DNA of 64,000 bases from assembly GCA_051883455.1 (NCBI GenBank), contig JBJETT010000010.1, forward strand, positions 1-64,000, read 5' to 3'. The translations under genes were made by a program, and so were the position numbers. Numbering within the stretch: the stretch's first letter is position 1; every line of letters starts with the position of its first letter. Below are positions 28,101 through 35,819 of the stretch, one piece after another. The notes below the pieces were generated by a model. It was not told the origin of the DNA. It saw nothing but the letters and a program-made list of their open reading frames with translations, and did no database searches. Origin of the DNA: HGM11368 sp051883455 (GTDB lineage Bacteria; Bacillota; Clostridia; Christensenellales; UBA3700).

Positions 28101-31100
28101 CTACAACGTTGCTATTTGCTCCGTCGAAATGAAAATCAATGCCAAGGATATGACTATCGTTTGGTTCCCGGGTCTAACCGAGGAGGAAATAGAGGCTAAG
28201 AAAATAGTACCTTATATCTCGGATATCTACGATTACGGCAACGTAAACAGAGTAGGCTTGTTCCAAAACGACGCGATAAAACCTGCTTATGCTATCAAGG
28301 GCTATAAGTATATGTGGAAGGCAAATCCGGAAGACGAGTACGTAGAGGTGGAGAACGCATTCAATGCAGGATATTACGTAGTATCTCCTATCATGACCAC
28401 TGCGCCTAACTACAATATGCTGAACGGTGAGTTTGCTTTCCAAATCACACCTATTGCGACGACGATAGAGGTAACGCCTACGAGCAAACTCTACGGCGAC
28501 TTTGACCCAACCTTCGATTGGGCAGTAGCGGGCGGATACACTCCGTTGTTCGAAGACGACGAAGTTATACCTAGCTTCCTTGCTTCCGAGCAATATAGTG
28601 CTCCTGGTGCTTATGCCGTAACTTTGGCAAGCGTGGGAGGTGCACAAGGCGGAAACTACGTGATTACGCTCGTTGAAAATACCGCTCTTACTATCAACAA
28701 GAGAGGCGTGTCGATTGAGTTTGGCGTAGAGGGTGCGGTAGACAACGTGGCAATATACGACGGCAACGTCAAGACCTTTACCACTCCTGTCCTCACCTAT
28801 CAAAACGAAGACTTCGTAGACGCAGAGGGCAAGATGGCTTTGCAGTACGAGTACTTCAAGATTGATAGAACCGTAATCACTGCTAGCGATATCCGCAATG
28901 CGGGCAAGTATAGCGTTACTGTTCAGTTGACCGAAGAAGCAGACAAGTACTTTACTATTACTTATGGTGCTACCGTCAACTTTATGATTGACAAGATGAC
29001 CGTAACTATCGATACCGTGGGCAAAGAAGTAACCTACGGCGATGAAATAGGCAGCTTTAGTTGGAGCTATGCCGACGGTAGCGCAACGTTCGTAGCGGAA
29101 GACGGTATCGTGGTATCTACCTATTGCAATTACGTACTCTACGACAAGTGCGGAAGTTTCGATATTTTGGCAACTATCGCCGACAACGTGAACGACGGCG
29201 TTCAACTTGCCGAAAACTACAACCTCGAGTTCGGCTCGGTTGGACAACTCGTAGTCAACAAGAGAGGCGTCAACGTAACGGCTATTACCTTGCCTGTCGA
29301 CAAGACTTACGACGGCACGGCTAAGGTAGTGCAAGCAGTGTACGACAACACCGTCAACGGCGACGTGCTTGAGTTTATCTACACCTTCAACGGACAGTCT
29401 CAAGCAATTGACAAGGGTAGCTATTCCGTCAACGTAGACCTCATACACGACAACTACTATATCGACCAAACCACTTCCGAATTGCTCGTCATCACGGCAA
29501 GAAAGGTGACTTTGGCAGTAGACGACGTCAACGTGACGTACGGCGACGACGTTCCAACTATTACTTGGCAATATGCCGACGGAAGTTTGCAATTCGTAGA
29601 GGGTGACGGCGTGGCAGTCAACGTATTGACCGACTATACCAAGTATAGCGGCGTTGGCAACTATGCAATATTCGTAGAAACCACTGCAAGTGACAACTAC
29701 GACGTGACGGTGCCTGAAAACGCAAAAGTCGTTGTAGGTGCGCTTGCTATCACCGCAACGCTAACTATGCCTACCGAATTGGTATACGACGGATTGGAAA
29801 AGACCGTAGAAGCTAATCTCAACGGAGTGCTGGGCAGTGACGTAGTTGACGTAGATATCTTCTACAACGGTACTACGAGCGCGATAGACGCGGGCAACTA
29901 CGTAGTGACCGTAGTTAGCACCAACGCCAACTACACGATTTCCGTAGAGGGTACCGACAACTTTACCGTAGCGCCTAAGACTATCAAGTTCTTGACCAAC
30001 AACGGCGAAAAGGGGTACGGCTCCGACGTCATCGTCTTTGCAGAGGGCGTAGCGCCTTACGAATTTGTCGAGGGTACTATCGAGGATAGAGACGTTGATG
30101 ACGTAACGATATCCGTTGCTTGTGCGCTTCCTATAGAGCAACAAGTCATTGGCGAAAAGACTGCCGATATGATTTACGTTGTTCTTGGTGGTAGCAAGGC
30201 AAGCAACTATATCGCAATTACCGAGACTAAGGGTAGCATCACTATCGTAAGCAATAGCCTCAGCAACGCCGTGCTCGAAGAAGAGTCGAGCGTATACGAC
30301 GCAACCGACAAGAAGACTATCATCAACGTGCTCAACGTCAACAAGGACGATATCACCGTTACTTACAAAGACGCAACCGACGGTACGGTAGCTTCGATTA
30401 TCAAGGCGGGCACCTACAAAGTAGTAGTAGAAGTCAAAGCCGAGGCACAAAGCAAATATACGGGCGAAATGACCGTAGAGTTGCCATACGTAGTTGAGAA
30501 GAGAACTATCAATATCGTTGCGGTCAACACCGAGTTGACTTACGGCGACGTTAAGCCTGCAACTTTCTGGGCATACGCCGACGGAAGCCTCAAGATGATA
30601 GATAGTGATGCATTGGCTATCACCGTCACCGAGACTTATAGCCAGACTTCCCATGCGGGCACGCCTATCAACGTGACCTACGACGTGGAACATGTCAACG
30701 ACAACTATAACAACTATATCTTCAACTTGCCACAAAACGTGCAAATCACCGTGGCTAAGAAGACTTTGACCTTCAACGTAGATTTGCCTACCGACGCAGT
30801 CTACGACAAGACGGCTAAAGAAGCAGGTGCGGCTATCAGCGGAGTAGTCAACGGCGACGACGTCACCGTAGACGTGTCGTATACCGACAACGTCAACGCG
30901 GGTACTTGTGGAGTAACCTTGCAAGTAGGCGGAACGAAAAAAGATAATTATATCTGGGACGAATACGAAGGCTCCTTCGTCATCGCACCTAAGCAAATCA
31001 CCGTCAGCGACGTGACTTTGCCTGCCGATTTGGTATACAGCGCAACGGCTAAGGTTGCAAGCGTAGTTATTAACGGCGTTTTGGAAGGCGACGATGCGAA

Positions 31101-32292
31101 GGCTACGGCTCTCTACAACGGCGAGGAAGAGGCAATCAACGCAGGTAGCTACGTAGTTACCGTGGTTGCCAACAACTCCAACTACGAGATAGTGGGCAAC
31201 TATAGCAAGAATATGACTATCGCTCCAAGAGAGTTGACTCTCCAAGAGTTTACTTACGAGAGCAGTTACGTATACGACGGCACTGCAAAGACGGTGGGTG
31301 CAACACTCAACAATATTCCTGCGGAAGAGACACAAGCCGACTTGTTCTCTTTGAGATTTACAAAAGAGGGCGAAGACACTGCCCAGGTTGCAATCAATGC
31401 GGGCGTATACAGCGTGACTATCCTTCTCAATAGCGACAACTACACTTTGGCAGAATATGAGGCGGGAGAACTCACCATTGCAAAGAAGACCCTAACCATA
31501 GTAAGCGTAGCGGGAACGAATACCGTATACGACGGCAACGTCAAAGTCCTCGCAGTAGTATTCGACGGAGTTGTTGACGGCGAGGTCGTAGAATACGTCT
31601 TGGTAGACGAAGAGGATAATATTCTTACCCCTATCAATGCAGGTACCTACACCGGTTACGTAGCTTTGGACGCTAACGGCGCGGTAGCAGCCAACTACGA
31701 GTTGACAAGAGGAGACCTAGTTACTTTGACTATTGACAAAGTTGCAGGTGAACTAAACGTCAACGATATTACGATAATCGCCAACTATAACAAGTTGACT
31801 ATCAACGGCGTTAGTGCAAGCAACGTTCGCTATAGCCTTGACGGAAACTACTGGCAAGAGAGCAACGTATTTAATGCTAAGCCAAATTCGCCTTACACGG
31901 TATACGTAAAGCTCGTGGCAGACGACAACCACAACGAAAGTGATCCTGTAAGCAAGAACGTAAAGACGGGTGGTGACCCAACCGTCATCAATGCAAAACT
32001 CGACGCAATCGGCGAGTTTGGATTTGACGATATAGCAGCGTTGAAAGAAATCGAAGAACTGCTCAAAGGCATTGCAAAGGTTGATGAGAACGTAATCGAT
32101 AATAGCAAACTTGGCAACGTAAGAAACGCTTACGATACGCTTATTAGCGACGCCAAGAGCGTTGTAAACGAAGCGCAAAACGTTGCCGGCAAAGCAGCAG
32201 GCAGAGAAGTAGGTGCTGCTGCGGCGGCAAGCATGGCGTTGTCTTTGGGTGCAATAGCACTAGCAATCGTCAAGAAGAAAATGTTGGCGTAA
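25123..32292 (+). CDS. Giant (2389-aa) membrane-tailed surface protein, beta-helix plus long MBG-repeat stalk
   Basis: I start at ATG 25123; the in-frame ATG 25111 is part of the Shine-Dalgarno GGGAGGAAG. A signal peptide (IAIVIAVLAIVTLTGAMALSF) is followed by a GLUG-like beta-helix (about 60-480: LILHGQGKTITLTG-type strands, GGFCGVINQGGNIYNATTYG). From about residue 700 to 2240 there are many MBG-type repeats that alternate two forms, one beginning VYDG/YDGxxK (YDGTAKVVQAVYDN, YDGLEKTVEANLNG, YDKTAKEAGAAISG) and one with TYGDxxP...WxYADGS (three or four copies). Near 2310 is a short helical segment, and the C terminus is a membrane helix with KKKMLA. No sortase motif. Likely a long stalk that displays the beta-helix. 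Confidence 0.86.
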   Translation: MNNINKKSLIAIVIAVLAIVTLTGAMALSFVSTSGYAQDGYNLANTSSEVGENIPTLTQGGTIFDAAGLVSALSSGTGEWWLNGNMTLDASSLWGGTTSTIGVLGESFILHGQGKTITLTGATEFYRTDYSSDGRNSSQTFSLISNSFTEGRIIKTAGGLAQINNGLIENVNFVWANSIDYGETITEGGNHDTYWSASYGMIFGINAGTIDNCTLTVNNYTRVNYRMTLAEKNWAGDYNACKYNWDSYHRTACFGGFAGTLMGGTIKNSSLNLKANIVTQQKGRTFGSYRGGNNKLWTGGFCGVINQGGNIYNATTYGTGSIDAYSDPSLSTNGNNAVAASGIIAGCNAVAADSNAQNQSNWTSLGGAGMINGVMNYWTGTARTMNGGAFGAELGPNGNASDFTGQGVICGLAGNYTGNGGVTLKNVYYINMDIPSAICAKNWNSFTQNSVTSTIPTGTASIRTGISTQVTNYDDKGTLKIYFDGTTDTAVPKISYDAPYYSPDAMSFGGAQAIVWSVKYSTPTESNRTLDIYKNVGSVDNVSNFTSWNSENKIPRDLTGDGQSFSFTFEPGVVATYGNPRNPKINNVITDMPIDETYSNIFIATGHEFNGSGLYVPSLKLYSDSAKTKLIGQVQGDESIFKAYKQGAPGQQYNLSEAVDVATWEIYCPAQDTVNNIIFTATNTEKMNVVVFKESSDNLVIRQVTTPKAVTVSYTKAPADFTYNSSPAAFTASASGLVSGYDATPNIEYYKLIEEEGVLTEVDIVDNQAKNAGKYRAKITTLSSNNYVVANPEELSIDFEITPREITVTPLPEELQATNPIFVYDGLEKLPTYSVFGNGVSEGDALIKILNVVDNNVIKVTYEPYATETTNATDDNFINAGTYKMILEKESGNMSNNYSFEKTTFIIEIGRADVTITVSAEEALQDGAVVKEYNSTFQKVKWTITKPENGEEPVLTESYLNKESGVAIANGANRGGEYTVTASIDREAGFNTNYNVAICSVEMKINAKDMTIVWFPGLTEEEIEAKKIVPYISDIYDYGNVNRVGLFQNDAIKPAYAIKGYKYMWKANPEDEYVEVENAFNAGYYVVSPIMTTAPNYNMLNGEFAFQITPIATTIEVTPTSKLYGDFDPTFDWAVAGGYTPLFEDDEVIPSFLASEQYSAPGAYAVTLASVGGAQGGNYVITLVENTALTINKRGVSIEFGVEGAVDNVAIYDGNVKTFTTPVLTYQNEDFVDAEGKMALQYEYFKIDRTVITASDIRNAGKYSVTVQLTEEADKYFTITYGATVNFMIDKMTVTIDTVGKEVTYGDEIGSFSWSYADGSATFVAEDGIVVSTYCNYVLYDKCGSFDILATIADNVNDGVQLAENYNLEFGSVGQLVVNKRGVNVTAITLPVDKTYDGTAKVVQAVYDNTVNGDVLEFIYTFNGQSQAIDKGSYSVNVDLIHDNYYIDQTTSELLVITARKVTLAVDDVNVTYGDDVPTITWQYADGSLQFVEGDGVAVNVLTDYTKYSGVGNYAIFVETTASDNYDVTVPENAKVVVGALAITATLTMPTELVYDGLEKTVEANLNGVLGSDVVDVDIFYNGTTSAIDAGNYVVTVVSTNANYTISVEGTDNFTVAPKTIKFLTNNGEKGYGSDVIVFAEGVAPYEFVEGTIEDRDVDDVTISVACALPIEQQVIGEKTADMIYVVLGGSKASNYIAITETKGSITIVSNSLSNAVLEEESSVYDATDKKTIINVLNVNKDDITVTYKDATDGTVASIIKAGTYKVVVEVKAEAQSKYTGEMTVELPYVVEKRTINIVAVNTELTYGDVKPATFWAYADGSLKMIDSDALAITVTETYSQTSHAGTPINVTYDVEHVNDNYNNYIFNLPQNVQITVAKKTLTFNVDLPTDAVYDKTAKEAGAAISGVVNGDDVTVDVSYTDNVNAGTCGVTLQVGGTKKDNYIWDEYEGSFVIAPKQITVSDVTLPADLVYSATAKVASVVINGVLEGDDAKATALYNGEEEAINAGSYVVTVVANNSNYEIVGNYSKNMTIAPRELTLQEFTYESSYVYDGTAKTVGATLNNIPAEETQADLFSLRFTKEGEDTAQVAINAGVYSVTILLNSDNYTLAEYEAGELTIAKKTLTIVSVAGTNTVYDGNVKVLAVVFDGVVDGEVVEYVLVDEEDNILTPINAGTYTGYVALDANGAVAANYELTRGDLVTLTIDKVAGELNVNDITIIANYNKLTINGVSASNVRYSLDGNYWQESNVFNAKPNSPYTVYVKLVADDNHNESDPVSKNVKTGGDPTVINAKLDAIGEFGFDDIAALKEIEELLKGIAKVDENVIDNSKLGNVRNAYDTLISDAKSVVNEAQNVAGKAAGREVGAAAAASMALSLGAIALAIVKKKMLA

Positions 32293-32304
32293 GGAGGAAA
32301 TAAT

Positions 32305-32802
32305 ATGAAAAAGAAATTGTTGATAGCAATATTGGTATTGACCGTGGTTTTGGTGGGGGCTTTGGCAGGATGTAAGACCAAGCTCACGACCAAAGATTTC
32401 TACGACATAGCCTCCTACACTACCTCGTCGTCGCAGACGAGGAGTGTGTCCGTCACCGTTAAGCAAGGCGAAACGCTAGTATATAGCAACGTCGACGGCG
32501 AAGTGCAAGACCCTTACAAGATTGGCTTCGGCAACGCAATCTCGCAAAACGTGGGAAGTGGACTAAAGTTTGAGAAGGCTTACTTTAGCAAAGAAGTAGT
32601 TGTCAACGGAAAAGCAACCTCTAAGTACACTGCCGACATTGTCGATACGAGCGCTTTCTTGGGCGTGAACGACGCGCAAAACGCAACCATAGAAGTCATA
32701 GTCAATACGGAAGCTAAGACCTTGGCTTCCACCACCATCAAATACGACGTGCTTAAGACTTCCGGCACCTATGCAGTTGAGATTGTGGTAAAGGTGGGCT
32801 AA
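32305..32802 (+). CDS. Small (165-aa) lipoprotein, last gene of the surface operon
   Basis: Signal peptide with lipobox LAGC (Cys23), then a 140-residue domain of mainly beta character (SVSVTVKQGETLVYSNVDGEV, YTADIVDTS, TLASTTIKYDVLKTSGTYAVEIVVKVG). Strand content and size recall LolA/LppX-like or other beta-grasp lipoproteins, but no family is recognised with confidence. It has its own AAGGAGG and sits 12 bp after the 2389-aa gene; a terminator follows. Position suggests an accessory or chaperone subunit of the surface proteins (inference). Confidence 0.8.
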   Translation: MKKKLLIAILVLTVVLVGALAGCKTKLTTKDFYDIASYTTSSSQTRSVSVTVKQGETLVYSNVDGEVQDPYKIGFGNAISQNVGSGLKFEKAYFSKEVVVNGKATSKYTADIVDTSAFLGVNDAQNATIEVIVNTEAKTLASTTIKYDVLKTSGTYAVEIVVKVG

Positions 32803-32817
32803 AATTAACTAACCAAA

Positions 32818-32860
32818 AGGTGACCTCTTAAGCGTAAATGCTCGAGGGGTCGCTTTTTTT
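32818..32860 (+). terminator. Terminator of the surface-protein operon
   Basis: Eleven-position stem with G-T pairs (AGGTGACCTCT with AGGGGTCGCTT), loop about 16 nt, then seven T. Confidence 0.75.
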
Positions 32861-32932
32861 GTCGACGTCGGTCAACTATCTTGCAAATAAAAGTACGCTC
32901 GCACTCCAAGATTGCTAAAATCGACTTAGCGT

Positions 32933-32961
32933 TTTACTTTGGCACGCCAATGTGTTATAAT
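32933..32961 (+). promoter_or_regulatory. Leaderless-type promoter of the COG2081 flavoprotein
   Basis: TTTACT (32933-32938), 17 bp, TATAAT (32956-32961), then 6 nt and ATG 32968. Transcription should start at the A of the start codon; there is no Shine-Dalgarno. Confidence 0.7.
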
Positions 32962-32967
32962 ACCATT

Positions 32968-34143
32968 ATGAAATGTGATTTTGACGTAATTATCATAGGC
33001 GGAGGTGTGTCAGGCATCGTTTGTGCCATAGAGTGTGCTGGCAACAAGCGAGTTGCTTTGATTGAGGCGGGCGAGAAGATTGGCAAAAAAATTCTTGTCA
33101 GTGGCAACGGCAGATGCAACCTCTCCAACGAAGATATAGGGGTAGAGCACTACAATAGTGAGTTTGTAGCGCCTATTTTGACGCGATACGATTGTCAAAA
33201 AGTGAGGGACAAACTATTGGAATACGGGCTAGTGACCAAGAGCGAAGAGGGGAGGATATACCCTTATAGCGAAAGCGCTACCGCCGTACTCAACGTGTTT
33301 TTGTCTGCGCTCAGAAGACGAGGCGTCTGTGTGATGACCAAGACTTTGGCAACAAAGATTGTGCCCGACGAAGACGGGTGGAGAGTCGTCACCGACCAAG
33401 GTGCTTTTCGTGCCGACAAGGTCGTGCTGGCAACCGGTTCCAAAGCTACCTTTGGATTGGCAAGTTACGATTTGGTCAAGCCTCTAGGTATACCTACCAC
33501 CGCGCTTAATCCTACTCTGGTCGTCCTAAAGAGCAAGAGCGTCAAAGGAGCGAGCGGCGTGAGATGCAAGGTGCAAAGTTACGTCGAGATTGACGACGTA
33601 ATATATCCGACCTACAAGGGCGAATACCTATTTAAGGACGGGGCTATCTCGGGTGTGCTTGCCCTCATTCAGTCGTCGCACGTTGCTAGGGCTAGTAGGC
33701 GTGGATACAAGCGTTGCGCATTGCATATAGACTTTGTGCCCGATATGACCAAGAAACAACTTGCAAGCTATATAATCGACTCGTACGACCCTCGTGGCAA
33801 TATATTGGAAGGATTACTGCATAAGGCTATCGTAGCCAATATAATGGCGCACGTGAGCATGGACAGGTCGCTTATTATGTCTGACGTCAAGGCTAACGCG
33901 ATAGCCGAGAAGTGCAAAGATTACGTGGCGGAGATAGACGGAACGCTAGGGCTTAGTCTTGCTCAAGCGGTATGTGGCGGACTTAGTCTGGATTGCTTTG
34001 ACAACGAAACGTTAGAGAGCAAAGCTTGCATGGGACTGTACGCTACGGGAGAGGTGCTGGACGTGGACGGAGAATGCGGTGGGTACAATATCCATTGGGC
34101 AATAGCCAGCGGGCTAGCGGTTGCGGAGGATATAAATGCTTAA
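32968..34143 (+). CDS. BaiN/HI0933-like FAD-dependent flavoprotein (COG2081)
   Basis: 391 aa, cytoplasmic. N-terminal dinucleotide fold DVIIIGGGVSGIVCAIECA (FAD ADP-binding) and the family motif GEKIGKKILVSGNGRCNLSN near residue 40; C-terminal LYATGEVLDVDGECGGYNIHWAIASG closes the FAD site. This family includes the dihydropyrimidine- and bile-acid-related BaiN-like enzymes, but most members have no proven substrate. ATG 32968 is chosen because the protein then begins at the Rossmann strand and a promoter ends exactly 6 nt upstream. The 3' end overlaps the next flavoprotein gene by 8 bp. Confidence 0.88.
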   Translation: MKCDFDVIIIGGGVSGIVCAIECAGNKRVALIEAGEKIGKKILVSGNGRCNLSNEDIGVEHYNSEFVAPILTRYDCQKVRDKLLEYGLVTKSEEGRIYPYSESATAVLNVFLSALRRRGVCVMTKTLATKIVPDEDGWRVVTDQGAFRADKVVLATGSKATFGLASYDLVKPLGIPTTALNPTLVVLKSKSVKGASGVRCKVQSYVEIDDVIYPTYKGEYLFKDGAISGVLALIQSSHVARASRRGYKRCALHIDFVPDMTKKQLASYIIDSYDPRGNILEGLLHKAIVANIMAHVSMDRSLIMSDVKANAIAEKCKDYVAEIDGTLGLSLAQAVCGGLSLDCFDNETLESKACMGLYATGEVLDVDGECGGYNIHWAIASGLAVAEDINA

Positions 34144-35725
34144 GGTCAACAACGTCAAAGTGCCTACTATTTTTAGCGATGCGGACGTGCTAAATTGTCT
34201 CTCGCATACTTTGAGGGTCAAACCAAGCCGCATCAAAAGCTGGGAGCTAGCAAAAAAATCTTTGGATTGTCGCAAGAGAGACGACATAAAATACGTGCTA
34301 AGCGTGTTGGTGCAGCTAGACAACGAGAGTGATTATTTGAGACACAATCCAAAGGCAAACGAAATGATTTTCGTGCCTAATAAGTCAACGATACGAGAAC
34401 TACTCGCCGATACTAAGGTCAATCCGCTTGTTCGTCCAATAGTGGTGGGTAGTGGTCCTGCGGGTATGTTTGCCGCGCTGACCTTGGCTATTGCGGGAGC
34501 AAGACCTATCGTCGTGGAGAGAGGCAAGAGCGTCAAAGAAAGACAAGCCGACGTCCAGGCTTTTTGGCAAGGCGGCGAGCTCAATCCCGAGAGCAATATT
34601 CAATTCGGTGAGGGCGGAGCAGGTACTTTTAGCGACGGCAAACTCAATACGGGTATCGCAACCGAAAAAATCGGAATGGTTTTGAGTGAACTCGTTGAAG
34701 CGGGTGCGCCTGTCAATATCAAGTGGGACGCCAAGCCTCATATAGGCACGGATATCTTGGCAGAATGCGTGCAAAATATTAGGAAACGAATTGAGGAATT
34801 GGGTGGAGAATACCGATTTGAGACCAAGCTCGTAGACGTCAAGAAAAGGGACGGCAAACTGTGTGGTGTGACGCTACAACGTGACGGACAAGAATACGAT
34901 TTGCCGTGCAACGTGTGCGTGCTTGCTATAGGACATAGCGCCAGAGATACCTTCGAGATGCTGTCGGGCAGAGTGATGATGGAGCAAAAGGCATTTTCGA
35001 TAGGCGTGCGTATAGAACATTTGCAGCGCAATATCAATCGCGCTCAATACGGGCGTGACGCCAAAGAGTTGGGGGCTAGCGATTACAAACTAGCCGCTCA
35101 CTTGGACAGCGGAAGGTCGTGCTATACCTTTTGTATGTGCCCCGGTGGCTACGTCGTTGCGGCTGCTTCGGAGCAAGGTGGTGTGGTAACCAACGGAATG
35201 AGTTATCACGATAGAGACGGCGTCAACGCCAACAGTGCATTGCTAGTGGGCGTTTCGCCAGCCGATTTTGAAGGTCAAAACGTGCTTGCGGGAGTGGAAT
35301 TTCAGCGAAAATACGAGCGATTGGCTTATGCCGTTTCTTCTTCGTACAAGGCGCCGTGTCAGAGAGTGGGCGACTTTATTTCGGGCAAGTCTACAAGCAA
35401 GTTGGGGGAGGTAAAACCCACCTATTTGCCGGGAGTAGAGCTGAGCGACCTCAGAGCGTGTCTACCTAACTACGTAGTGAGCGGTATCAAAGAGGCGATA
35501 GGGATATTCGATAGCAAAATTAAGGGCTTTGGCAACGAAGACGCGCTGTTGACGGGTGTGGAAACTCGTTCGAGCTCGCCCGTGAGAATTTTGAGGGACG
35601 AGTACGGCAACAGCTCGGTGGAGGGCTTAATCCCTTGTGGCGAGGGTGCGGGCTATGCCGGCGGAATTACCTCGGCATGCGTAGACGGTATCAATATGGC
35701 GCTCAAAGCAATAAGACAGTTGTGA
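34136..35725 (+). CDS. Uncharacterised FAD-dependent dehydrogenase (COG2509 type)
   Basis: 529 aa. An N-terminal domain of about 95 residues (HTLRVKPSRIKSWELAKKSLDCRKRDDIKYVLSV) precedes the FAD fold PIVVGSGPAGMFAALTLAIAG, VVERGKSVKERQADVQAFW, NIQFGEGGAGTFSDGKLNT and the C-terminal GEGAGYAGGITSACVDGINMA. The whole matches the COG2509 family found beside COG2081 genes in many Clostridia. Its substrate is unknown. It overlaps the upstream gene by 8 bp and so depends on the same leaderless promoter. A gap of 94 bp follows. Confidence 0.88.
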   Translation: MLKVNNVKVPTIFSDADVLNCLSHTLRVKPSRIKSWELAKKSLDCRKRDDIKYVLSVLVQLDNESDYLRHNPKANEMIFVPNKSTIRELLADTKVNPLVRPIVVGSGPAGMFAALTLAIAGARPIVVERGKSVKERQADVQAFWQGGELNPESNIQFGEGGAGTFSDGKLNTGIATEKIGMVLSELVEAGAPVNIKWDAKPHIGTDILAECVQNIRKRIEELGGEYRFETKLVDVKKRDGKLCGVTLQRDGQEYDLPCNVCVLAIGHSARDTFEMLSGRVMMEQKAFSIGVRIEHLQRNINRAQYGRDAKELGASDYKLAAHLDSGRSCYTFCMCPGGYVVAAASEQGGVVTNGMSYHDRDGVNANSALLVGVSPADFEGQNVLAGVEFQRKYERLAYAVSSSYKAPCQRVGDFISGKSTSKLGEVKPTYLPGVELSDLRACLPNYVVSGIKEAIGIFDSKIKGFGNEDALLTGVETRSSSPVRILRDEYGNSSVEGLIPCGEGAGYAGGITSACVDGINMALKAIRQL

Positions 35726-35762
35726 AAAAGAGATATCGGCAGTTTTTATACAAAAATTGGTA

Positions 35763-35791
35763 TTGATATATCGCCCACGCTGTGATATAAT
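35763..35791 (+). promoter_or_regulatory. Sigma-A promoter of the LRR protein gene
   Basis: TTGATA (35763-35768), 17 bp, TATAAT (35786-35791). The leader of about 22 nt contains GGAG ahead of ATG 35820. Confidence 0.75.
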
Positions 35792-35819
35792 AAATTGATA
35801 AAAGATTTTGGAGAACGAA

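Noticed and set aside
29761..31335. Long antisense ORF (about 520 codons) opposite the MBG surface gene, and similar ones at 15853-17271, 17344-18531 and 28174-29592
   Set aside because: They are shadows of the strongly biased codon use (GAC, AAC, TAC, GTA) of the giant genes. Their products are low-complexity, rich in V, Y, R and H, with no family features and no ribosome site.
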